Below are positions 1 through 8,285 of a stretch of DNA of 64,000 nucleotides, piece after piece. The notes under the pieces were generated by a model. That model had not been told where the DNA came from, searched no databases, and saw nothing but the letters and a program-made list of their open reading frames with translations. A program made the translations under genes and the position numbers. Source of the stretch: Butyrivibrio sp. WCD3002 (GTDB lineage Bacteria; Bacillota; Clostridia; Lachnospirales; Lachnospiraceae); the NCBI RefSeq assembly GCF_000424265.1, contig NZ_AUJO01000001.1, positions 496,001 through 560,000 of the forward strand, given 5' to 3'. Every line of letters begins with the position of its first letter. Position 1 is the first letter of the stretch.

Positions 1-1
1 C

Positions 2-421
2 CCCACAAAGACAGTTCCTCAGGGAATCACAGCAGCAATAAACTTCATTCCTGATATTCCGGCTGAGGATAATGAAGCAGCCATGAATGAAGCAATCAGC
101 GCTGTAAAGACCGGTGAAGTTACCTATGCGGTAAGAGATACCATGATAGATGACGTAACCATCAAGCAGGGCGATTATATGGGAATCGGTGATAGTGGCA
201 TTCTTGGTGTTGGCAGTAGCATTGATGATGTAACTGCTATGATGATTGAAAAGATTGCTGATGATTCAACTGAGCTTATCAGCCTTTACTATGGCTCAGA
301 TATCAGTGAAGACGAAGCAAATGTACTTAGCGATCGTATTTCTGAGAAATTCTCTAAGTGTGATGTAGAGGTTCAGTACGGCGGACAGCCGATTTACTAC
401 TATATTGTGAGTGCGGAGTAA
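2..421 (+). CDS. fakA: Fatty acid kinase ATP-binding subunit FakA (DAK2/YloV family), C-terminal fragment
   Basis: The reading frame is open from the left edge of the window, so only the last 139 or so residues are present. The stretch TKTVPQGI followed by an alternating hydrophobic segment, then an acidic region ending in YYYIVSAE, is typical of the C-terminal domain of FakA/YloV proteins. In this family FakA phosphorylates fatty acids held by a DegV/FakB protein. A DegV-family gene lies two genes downstream (2570), which fits. The stop codon is 6 nt before the recG start, so the two are probably co-transcribed. The N-terminal DhaL kinase domain is outside the window. Confidence 0.85.
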   Translation, partial: PTKTVPQGITAAINFIPDIPAEDNEAAMNEAISAVKTGEVTYAVRDTMIDDVTIKQGDYMGIGDSGILGVGSSIDDVTAMMIEKIADDSTELISLYYGSDISEDEANVLSDRISEKFSKCDVEVQYGGQPIYYYIVSAE

Positions 422-427
422 TATAAC

Positions 428-2488
428 TTGAAGATGAAAAATCCATCTTTAATTGAACATGTATCATCATTAAAGGGCGTTGGCGATAAAAGCAGCGCCC
501 TTTTTGAAAAGTGCGGAATTAGGACTGTAGAGGATATTCTTAATTATTTCCCAAGGGATTATGACATCTGCGGTCCTGTTATTAATGTTGCTGATTTAAC
601 GGAAGGTGAGGTTGCGGCTGTAAGAGTCTGCACTTCCGGTAAGGCTGCAGTAAGGCGCGTAAGAAATCTCAGCATTCTGGCATTTAAGGCTCAGGATGCA
701 ACAGGTGAGATGAATATTACTTATTTCAATATGCCTTACATGGTAAATAACATAAAGTCCAAAACCTTTTATGTTTTCAGAGGTCTGGTACAGAAAAAGG
801 GCAGTCACTTCGTTATGGAGCAGCCCAAAATGTATAAATATGAGGATTATATTGAGGTCATGGGCACGATGCAGCCCAAGTATCCTCTTGTAAAGGGTTT
901 ATCTAATCAGCTAATGATAAAAACAGTGACACAGGCAATTTCTGCCACGCCATATCTCGAGGATGCTCTTTCACGAAGCATGAAAAGCGAGCTTAACCTC
1001 ATGGATTATTCAGAGGCTGTAAGGAAAATTCATTTTCCTGCAAATATGGATGAATTCACAGTAGCCAGAAGACGAATTGCTTTTAATGAAATTCTCCAAT
1101 TTATATTGAAAATCAGATTCCTTAAGCGTGAGTCTGAGGAATCTATCAATGATTATGTTTACAACGAATCCGATGAAATCGAAAAACTCCTTAAACAGCT
1201 TCCCTACGAGCTTACAGGAAAGCAGATGTCAATCTGGAATGACATAAAATCCGACCTGATGGGACGCCATGTTATGAACCGCCTTATACAGGGCGACGTA
1301 GGTTCCGGCAAGACAATCATTGCATTTATGGCACTTCTTTTCACAGCTGCAAACGGATATCAGGGCGCAATAATGGCTCCCACAGAGGTTCTTGCAAGAC
1401 AGCATTATGAGTCTTTTGTAAAAATGTCTGAGGAGTATGGACTTTGTTTAAAGCCGGTATTGCTTGTAGGTTCACTTACAGCAAAGGAAAAAAGAGAGGC
1501 CTATGCACTGATAGAAAGCGGAGAATGCAACTGTATAGTTGGAACAAACGCTTTGATACAGGAAAAAGTAAGCTATAACAAGCTTTCTCTTGTAATAACC
1601 GATGAGCAGCACAGATTTGGAGTAAAGCAAAGAGAGAAGCTCTCTGAAAAAGGATATAATACTCATATTCTTGCAATGAGTGCAACACCGATTCCGAGAA
1701 CACTCGCTATTATTCTTTATGGTGATCTGAGCGTATCAATTTTGGATGAAATGCCGGGTGGCAGAATTCCAATAAAGAACTGCGTCGTTGGAAGGGAGTA
1801 CAGGCCAACGGCATATAAATTCATTCACGATCAGGTTATGCAGAAAAGGCAGTGCTATGTAATTTGTCCCATGATTGAGGAGGGTGAAAACAGCTCTCTG
1901 GAAAATGTCACTGAATACAGTGAAAAGCTGAAATCAGTTTTGCCTGATATAAGAATCGGACTTCTTCACGGAAAGATGAAGCCTGCGGAAAAGGATGCAG
2001 TAATGGAGAAGTTCTCTATGGGTGAAATAGATGTTCTTGTTTCCACAACTGTTATCGAAGTAGGTATAAACGTACCTAACGCTACAGTCATGATGATCGA
2101 GAATTCAGAGAGATTCGGCCTTGCACAGCTCCACCAGCTTAGGGGCCGCGTTGGACGTGGAAAGCATCAAAGCTACTGTATTTTTATTAATACCTCGGGA
2201 AAAGAAGAAGCAAAGAACAGGCTTGAGATAATGAATCACTCAAATGATGGATTCTTAATAGCAGAAGAGGATTTAAAGCAGAGAGGTCCCGGGGATCTTT
2301 TCGGAATAAGACAGAGCGGCGAAATGTCCTTCCATGTAGCGGATATTTATCAGGATGCTGCTCTTATAAAGGAAGCTGCTGCATATGTTGACAGAATATT
2401 GAAAGAAGACCCGGATCTTGTTCTTGACGAAAATGCTCCATTAAAGCGGTGGGCAATATCGAATTCATTTGACTTTACAGCTTTATAA
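428..2488 (+). CDS. recG: ATP-dependent DNA helicase RecG
   Basis: 686 residues, full length for RecG, which reverses stalled replication forks and processes branched DNA. An N-terminal wedge/OB region (to about residue 240) is followed by the helicase core. Walker A GDVGSGKT is at residues 289-296, the DEQH box at 392-395, then MSATPIPRTL, and motif VI QLRGRVGRG. The start is TTG at 428: GGAG at 415-418 gives 9-nt spacing, whereas the in-frame ATG at 434 would be 15 nt away. It follows fakA closely and precedes a DegV gene. Confidence 0.97.
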   Translation: MKMKNPSLIEHVSSLKGVGDKSSALFEKCGIRTVEDILNYFPRDYDICGPVINVADLTEGEVAAVRVCTSGKAAVRRVRNLSILAFKAQDATGEMNITYFNMPYMVNNIKSKTFYVFRGLVQKKGSHFVMEQPKMYKYEDYIEVMGTMQPKYPLVKGLSNQLMIKTVTQAISATPYLEDALSRSMKSELNLMDYSEAVRKIHFPANMDEFTVARRRIAFNEILQFILKIRFLKRESEESINDYVYNESDEIEKLLKQLPYELTGKQMSIWNDIKSDLMGRHVMNRLIQGDVGSGKTIIAFMALLFTAANGYQGAIMAPTEVLARQHYESFVKMSEEYGLCLKPVLLVGSLTAKEKREAYALIESGECNCIVGTNALIQEKVSYNKLSLVITDEQHRFGVKQREKLSEKGYNTHILAMSATPIPRTLAIILYGDLSVSILDEMPGGRIPIKNCVVGREYRPTAYKFIHDQVMQKRQCYVICPMIEEGENSSLENVTEYSEKLKSVLPDIRIGLLHGKMKPAEKDAVMEKFSMGEIDVLVSTTVIEVGINVPNATVMMIENSERFGLAQLHQLRGRVGRGKHQSYCIFINTSGKEEAKNRLEIMNHSNDGFLIAEEDLKQRGPGDLFGIRQSGEMSFHVADIYQDAALIKEAAAYVDRILKEDPDLVLDENAPLKRWAISNSFDFTAL

Positions 2489-2569
2489 AAGTAAAATTTA
2501 GTAGAGTATGTAATGTTAAAATACAAGATATAGTGTTATTGAAGTGACAAATGGTTACTTGGAGGAAAT

Positions 2570-3439
2570 ATGTCAAAAGTTGCGATCATAACAGATACAA
2601 ATAGCGGCATTATGCCTGCAGATGGAGAAGCTCTCGGCATTATTGTAATTCCTACACCATTTATGATAGACGGTGTTGAATATTTAGAGGGTGTTAACCT
2701 AACACAGGAATGGTTTTTCCAAAAGCTAGCTGACGGAGCAGATGTATCAACCAGTCAGCCAAGCCCCGGTAATCTTCTTGAGCTTTGGGATAAGACTCTT
2801 AAAGAATATGATGAAATTGTTTATATTCCTTTAAGTTCAGGCCTTTCAAGCTCTTGTCAGACAGCTACCATGCTTGCTTCAGATGATTATGAGGGTAAAG
2901 TTTTTGTAGTTAACAATCAGCGAATCTCAGTTACCATGAGACAGTCAGTGCTTGATGCTATAATGCTCCGTGATGCGGGCATGAGTGGAAAAGAGATTAA
3001 GGATAAGCTGGAAGAGGTGAAGTTTGAATCAAGTATCTATATTATGCTTGATACGCTTTATTATCTTAAAAAGGGTGGAAGAATAACGCCTGCGGCAGCT
3101 GCTCTTGGTACTTTATTAAAGCTTAAGCCGGTACTTCAGATTCAGGGTGAAAAGCTTGATGCTTTTGCCAAGGCAAGAACTGTTAACCAGGGCAAAAACA
3201 TAATGATAAATGCGATGATGTCTGATATCGAGAATCGCTTTGGCGGTCTTGATGCAAAGGACATACATCTTTCAGGTGCTTATACATACGATCTTGATAA
3301 GGCTAAGGAATTTAAGAGCGAGGTTGAAGCGGCTTTCCCCGGATATGATATGCATCTGGATCCGCTTTCACTGGTTGTATCCTGTCATATCGGTCCCGGA
3401 GCTCTTGCAATAGCATGCTCCAGAAAAATACATATTTAA
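2570..3439 (+). CDS. DegV family fatty-acid-binding protein (FakB-like)
   Basis: 289 residues, the usual DegV length. The N-terminus (ITDTNSGI), the TSQPSPG loop near residue 62 and the LKKGGRI motif are family hallmarks for binding a fatty acid carboxylate. FakB proteins present fatty acids to the kinase FakA, and a fakA 3' end lies about 2.1 kb upstream, so these two probably work together. Which fatty acid is bound cannot be told. RBS GGAGG is 7-8 nt before ATG. An 81-nt AT-rich gap separates it from recG and could hold a promoter. Confidence 0.9.
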   Translation: MSKVAIITDTNSGIMPADGEALGIIVIPTPFMIDGVEYLEGVNLTQEWFFQKLADGADVSTSQPSPGNLLELWDKTLKEYDEIVYIPLSSGLSSSCQTATMLASDDYEGKVFVVNNQRISVTMRQSVLDAIMLRDAGMSGKEIKDKLEEVKFESSIYIMLDTLYYLKKGGRITPAAAALGTLLKLKPVLQIQGEKLDAFAKARTVNQGKNIMINAMMSDIENRFGGLDAKDIHLSGAYTYDLDKAKEFKSEVEAAFPGYDMHLDPLSLVVSCHIGPGALAIACSRKIHI

Positions 3440-3490
3440 TCAGATAAGTTCTGATTTTGAGGAAAAAAGTTTTAAGGTTGGGTAATTTTT

Positions 3491-5413
3491 ATGGCAATAA
3501 ATAATAACTATGATGCGTCAAGCATTACAGTTTTAGAGGGTCTTGAAGCAGTAAGAATGAGACCCGGCATGTATATCGGAAGTGTTTCCACAAGAGGTCT
3601 TAATCACCTTGTCTATGAAATTGTAGATAATGCGGTTGACGAACATCTTGCAGGACATTGCAGTCAGATTACTGTAACACTTCATGAGGACGGAAGTGCC
3701 AGCGTTGAAGATAACGGTCGTGGTATTCCCGTTGGTATGCATGCCAAGGGAGTAACAGCAGAGCGAGTAGTTCTGACTATGCTCCATGCAGGCGGTAAGT
3801 TTGATAATGCTGCCTATAAGACCAGTGGTGGTCTTCACGGTGTAGGTTCATCCGTTGTTAACGCACTTTCCACATGGCTGAAAGTTCAGATTAAAACTGA
3901 CGGCTATATCTATGAGGATGCTTATGAAAGAGGCGTTCCCACTGTTGAGCTAAAAAACGGACTTCTTGAACCCGTTGGTAAGACCAGAGAACATGGAACA
4001 ACCATTTCATTTTTACCCGATCCCGAAATTTTTGAAAAAACAAGATTCCGTGAGGAGGATATCAAATCACGTCTCCACGAGACTGCATATCTTAATCCGG
4101 ATCTTACAATCATATATATCGACGACAGACCGGGCACAGAGGAATATATCGAGTTCCACGAACCTGAGGGCATTACCGGTTTTATTCGCGATATGAATAA
4201 ATCAAAAGAAGCTGTCACTGACGTTATTTTCTTTAGCGGCGAGATGGACGGCGTCTCTGTTGACGTAGCATTCCAGTATGTCAACGAATTCCATGAGAAT
4301 GTTCTTGGATTTTGTAATAACATCTATAACGCCGAGGGTGGAACACACCTCACCGGCTTTAAAACCATGTTTACCAATGTTATCAACCAATATGCACGTG
4401 GTATTGGTACTCTAAAGGAAAAGGACAATAACTTTACAGGAGCAGACGTTCGTAACGGTATGACTGCTGTTGTAAGTATAAAACACCCGGATCCCAGATT
4501 CGAAGGTCAGACTAAGACCAAGCTTGATAACCAGGATGCGGCCAAGGTTGTATCGCAGATTACAGGTGATGAGGTTTCAAGATATTTTGATAGAAATCTG
4601 GAAGTCCTTAAATCAATCATCGGCTGTGCGGAGAAAGCTGCAAAGATCCGCAAGACAGAAGAAAAGGCAAAGACCAATCTTCTTACCAAGCAGAAATACT
4701 CCTTTGATTCCAACGGAAAGCTTGCGAACTGCATAAGTAAGGATGCTTCAAAGTGTGAGATTTTCATCGTAGAGGGAGATTCTGCGGGCGGTAGTGCCAA
4801 GATGGCAAGAAACCGTGAATTCCAGGCTATTCTACCCATCAGAGGTAAAATTCTTAACGTTGAGAAAGCCAGCATAGATAAGATTCTTGCCAACGCTGAG
4901 ATCAAGACCATGATCAATGCCTTTGGCTGTGGTTTTTCAGAAGGTTACGGTAATGATTTTGATATAAGTAAGCTTCGTTATGACAAGATTGTAATTATGT
5001 CCGATGCGGACGTTGACGGTGCACATATCGCAACTCTGCTTTTGACATTGTTCTATAGATTTATGCCTGAGCTTATTTTCGAGGGACATGTTTATATTGC
5101 TATGCCGCCTCTCTACAAGGCTATGCCTTCAAGGGGTAAGGAAGAGTATCTCTATGATGATGCTGCCCTTGAGAAATATCGTAAGACTCACAAAGGCCCC
5201 TTCACCTTACAGAGATATAAGGGTCTTGGTGAGATGGATCCTCAGCAGCTGTGGGAGACCACACTTGATCCCGAGAACAGAATGATGCGTCTCGTGGAGA
5301 TTGAGGATGCCAAGATGGCCTCACATATGACAGAACTTCTTATGGGCAACGAAGTTCCGCCGAGAAGAGAATTCATACATCAGCACGCGACAGATGCTGA
5401 TATTGATGCCTGA
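3491..5413 (+). CDS. Type IIA DNA topoisomerase subunit B (ParE/GyrB family)
   Basis: 640 residues with the full subunit B layout. The GHKL ATPase domain shows EIVDNAVDE and GGLHGVGSS. The TOPRIM domain shows EGDSAGG from residue 428 and DADVDG at 505-510, which hold the Mg-binding acidic residues. The C-terminus QRYKGLGEMDP contacts the A subunit. It is followed 24 nt later by the A subunit gene. The pair is not next to dnaA/recF, and its partner lacks an obvious GyrA box, so it may be the second (topoisomerase IV-like) enzyme. I cannot exclude gyrase from sequence alone. Confidence 0.93.
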   Translation: MAINNNYDASSITVLEGLEAVRMRPGMYIGSVSTRGLNHLVYEIVDNAVDEHLAGHCSQITVTLHEDGSASVEDNGRGIPVGMHAKGVTAERVVLTMLHAGGKFDNAAYKTSGGLHGVGSSVVNALSTWLKVQIKTDGYIYEDAYERGVPTVELKNGLLEPVGKTREHGTTISFLPDPEIFEKTRFREEDIKSRLHETAYLNPDLTIIYIDDRPGTEEYIEFHEPEGITGFIRDMNKSKEAVTDVIFFSGEMDGVSVDVAFQYVNEFHENVLGFCNNIYNAEGGTHLTGFKTMFTNVINQYARGIGTLKEKDNNFTGADVRNGMTAVVSIKHPDPRFEGQTKTKLDNQDAAKVVSQITGDEVSRYFDRNLEVLKSIIGCAEKAAKIRKTEEKAKTNLLTKQKYSFDSNGKLANCISKDASKCEIFIVEGDSAGGSAKMARNREFQAILPIRGKILNVEKASIDKILANAEIKTMINAFGCGFSEGYGNDFDISKLRYDKIVIMSDADVDGAHIATLLLTLFYRFMPELIFEGHVYIAMPPLYKAMPSRGKEEYLYDDAALEKYRKTHKGPFTLQRYKGLGEMDPQQLWETTLDPENRMMRLVEIEDAKMASHMTELLMGNEVPPRREFIHQHATDADIDA

Positions 5414-5437
5414 TAGATATAGTTTTAAGGGGACAAA

Positions 5438-7675
5438 ATGGAAGAGAAACTTATTCGCTCTGAGTATTCGGAGATAATGCAAAAATCATATATTGATTAT
5501 GCCATGAGCGTTATTGTATCAAGAGCACTTCCTGATATAAGGGACGGACTTAAGCCTGTACAGAGAAGAGCACTTTATGATATGTATGAGCTGGGTATAA
5601 GATATGACAGACCTTATCGTAAGAGTGCACGTATCGTCGGCGATACAATGGGTAAATATCACCCCCACGGCGACAGCTCAATTTACGATTCACTGGTTGT
5701 AATGACCCAGGATTTCAAGAAATCAGTACCGCTTGTTGATGGCCATGGTAACTTCGGTAATATCGAAGGCGATGGCGCAGCTGCAATGCGTTATACAGAG
5801 GCGAGACTTGCCAGAATCACACAGGAGAATTTCCTTGCAGACCTTGATAAGGATGTAGTGGACTTTGTACCAAACTTTGATGAGACTGAAAGAGAGCCCA
5901 CAGTTTTACCTGTAAAAATACCTAATTTCCTTATAAACGGATCCGAAGGTATCGCGGTAGGTATGGCTACAAGTACGCCGCCTCATAATATTGGCGAAGT
6001 CATTGATGCTGAGATTGCATATATGCAGAATCCGGAAATGACCACCAAGCAGCTGATGAAATACATTAAGGGACCTGATTTCCCCACCGGTGGTATTGTC
6101 ATTAATAAGGATGATCTCAGAGTAATCTATGAGACAGGCCAGGGTAAGATTCGTATAAGAGGAGCTGTTTCTGTAGAAAAGGGAAAAGCAGGACATATCA
6201 ATCTCGTTATTACTGAGATTCCTTACACTATGATCGGCGCAGGTATCGGAAAATTCCTTTCTGATGTTGCTGAGCTTGCTGAAAAGAAGATCACCAACGA
6301 TATCGTCGACATTTCAAACCAGTCCTCAAAGGAAGGTATCAGAATTGTTATCGAGCTTAAGAAGGATACCGATGTAGAGAACTTTACAAATCTCCTTTAC
6401 AAAAAGACAAAGCTTGAGGATACCTTTGGCGTGAATATGCTTGCTATCTGCGATGGAAGACCGGAGACCATGTCTCTTACCTCTATCATGAAATCTGTTG
6501 TGGATTTTCAGTTTGAGACAGCAAGACGCAAGTATACAACTTTACTTAAAAAAGAACAGGAAAAGAAAGAGATACAGGAAGGTCTTATTAAGGCCTGCAA
6601 TGTAATTGATATAGTAATTGAGATTCTTCGAGGTTCAAAAGACAGGGCAATGGCTAAGGATTGCCTTGTAAACGGTAATACGAACGGAATCAGATTTAAG
6701 AGTGAAGCATCAAAAGCCATGGCAGCTCAGCTTCTTTTCACAGAGAGACAGGCTGAAGCCATCATGGAGATGAGACTCTATAAGCTCATCGGTCTTGAAC
6801 TCGACGCTCTTGTTAAGGAGCATGAGGATACAATAGCCAAGATTTATCGCTATGAGGATATTCTTGAGGACCATGAGTCTATGTCTCTGGTTATCCAGAA
6901 CGAGCTTACTGAGATAAGAAAACAGTATGCCGTTAAGAGAAAGACAGTAATCGACAATGTGGAAGATGCTGTTTATGAGGAAAAGCCCATTGAGGAAATT
7001 GATGTTGCATTCCTTATGGACAGATTCGGATATGCAAAGACTATTGATGTCACAACCTATGACAAGAACCTTGAGACAATAAAGAATGACTTTAAGTATT
7101 CATTTGTTATGAAAAACACCGGCAAAATCTGTGTTTTCACTGCAAATGGTAATCTTCACACAATAAAAGCCATGGATCTTCCTCAGGGAAAGATGAGAGA
7201 TAAGGGTGTTCCTATTGATAATGTCAGCGATTTTGACACTACAAAGGATCAGATTATAAATGTTGCCAGCCAGTCTGAACTTAATCTGTACAGAATTATG
7301 TTTGTGACAAAGCAGGCTAATATGAAGGTTGTAGATGGCGGTGAATTCGATGTTACTAGAAGATCTGTTGCCGCAACCAAGCTGAATGATGGTGATGAAG
7401 TAGTAAGTGTTCATTCAATACATGATGTAAGTACTGTGGTTCTTCAGACCGAGAACGGCTTCTTCTTAAGATTTAAGACAGAGGATGTTCCTGAGAAAAA
7501 GAAGGGCGCAGTAGGTGTTCGCGGTATGAGACTTACCGGTAAGGACACTATAAGAGATGTTTATTATCTTGGTGAAACAGAGGAAAAAGCCATTGAACAT
7601 AACGGCAAGAAGCTTAATCTTGATCACCTTAAGATAGCAAATAGAGATACTAAGGGTACAAAGATTAGAATTTAA
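5438..7675 (+). CDS. Type IIA DNA topoisomerase subunit A (ParC/GyrA family)
   Basis: 745 residues. The winged-helix/tower breakage-reunion domain has the active-site tyrosine at residue 119 (AMRYTEAR) and the quinolone-determining segment HPHGDS with Ser80 and Asp84, a drug-sensitive-type pairing. The C-terminal beta-pinwheel (from about residue 500) is shorter than in most GyrA proteins, and I see no QRRGGKG-like GyrA box, the element needed for negative supercoiling. This argues mildly for a decatenase (ParC) role. It is translated with the B subunit; RBS AAGGGG precedes ATG. Confidence 0.93.
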   Translation: MEEKLIRSEYSEIMQKSYIDYAMSVIVSRALPDIRDGLKPVQRRALYDMYELGIRYDRPYRKSARIVGDTMGKYHPHGDSSIYDSLVVMTQDFKKSVPLVDGHGNFGNIEGDGAAAMRYTEARLARITQENFLADLDKDVVDFVPNFDETEREPTVLPVKIPNFLINGSEGIAVGMATSTPPHNIGEVIDAEIAYMQNPEMTTKQLMKYIKGPDFPTGGIVINKDDLRVIYETGQGKIRIRGAVSVEKGKAGHINLVITEIPYTMIGAGIGKFLSDVAELAEKKITNDIVDISNQSSKEGIRIVIELKKDTDVENFTNLLYKKTKLEDTFGVNMLAICDGRPETMSLTSIMKSVVDFQFETARRKYTTLLKKEQEKKEIQEGLIKACNVIDIVIEILRGSKDRAMAKDCLVNGNTNGIRFKSEASKAMAAQLLFTERQAEAIMEMRLYKLIGLELDALVKEHEDTIAKIYRYEDILEDHESMSLVIQNELTEIRKQYAVKRKTVIDNVEDAVYEEKPIEEIDVAFLMDRFGYAKTIDVTTYDKNLETIKNDFKYSFVMKNTGKICVFTANGNLHTIKAMDLPQGKMRDKGVPIDNVSDFDTTKDQIINVASQSELNLYRIMFVTKQANMKVVDGGEFDVTRRSVAATKLNDGDEVVSVHSIHDVSTVVLQTENGFFLRFKTEDVPEKKKGAVGVRGMRLTGKDTIRDVYYLGETEEKAIEHNGKKLNLDHLKIANRDTKGTKIRI

Positions 7676-7684
7676 GAGGTATTT

Positions 7685-8239
7685 ATGCGAGTAATTGCAG
7701 GAGAGGCGAGACGCCTTAAGCTTGTTACACCTGAAGGCAATGATACAAGACCCACACAGGACAGAATAAAGGAAACCTTATTCAATATGATCCAGAATGA
7801 TGTTCCAGGGGCTGTATTTATTGATGTTTTCGCAGGAAGCGGCGGAATAGGAATCGAGGCTTTATCAAGAGGAGCTAAAAAGGCTTATTTCATCGAAAAC
7901 AATATTAAGGCTGTAAAATGTATCAATCAGAACATACAGACCACGAAATTTGAGGATAGAGCTACTGTCCTTAAGCAGGATGTACTTGTGGGACTGAAAA
8001 ATGTTCGTGAAGCTGAGGTGGATATTATTTTTATCGATCCTCCTTATGAGGGCGGTCTTTACGAGAGGACCTTTGCGCTTCTTGCCAAGCTTCCTTACGT
8101 TACTGAATATACGATGATAATCGCTGAGTGCAATCTTGATATGGATTTATCAGTATTTGAAGATCAGGGATTCGAAATCACAAGGGAAAAGCGCTATAAA
8201 TCTAATCAGCACGTTTTCCTTCGTAAGTGTTCACAATAA
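7685..8239 (+). CDS. rsmD: 16S rRNA (guanine966-N2)-methyltransferase RsmD
   Basis: 184 residues, the standard length. It methylates G966 of 16S rRNA using S-adenosylmethionine. The N-terminus RVIAGEARRLKL, the motif I region FAGSGGIGIEALSRGA and the catalytic DPPY at residues 118-121 are diagnostic. It starts 9 nt after the topoisomerase A gene. In most Firmicutes rsmD is directly followed by coaD; here a large secreted-protein gene is inserted between them. Confidence 0.95.
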   Translation: MRVIAGEARRLKLVTPEGNDTRPTQDRIKETLFNMIQNDVPGAVFIDVFAGSGGIGIEALSRGAKKAYFIENNIKAVKCINQNIQTTKFEDRATVLKQDVLVGLKNVREAEVDIIFIDPPYEGGLYERTFALLAKLPYVTEYTMIIAECNLDMDLSVFEDQGFEITREKRYKSNQHVFLRKCSQ

Positions 8240-8285
8240 TTCTGTATGAGGGGGAATTATTTGAAAGGAAGTTTTTTGAGGGTTT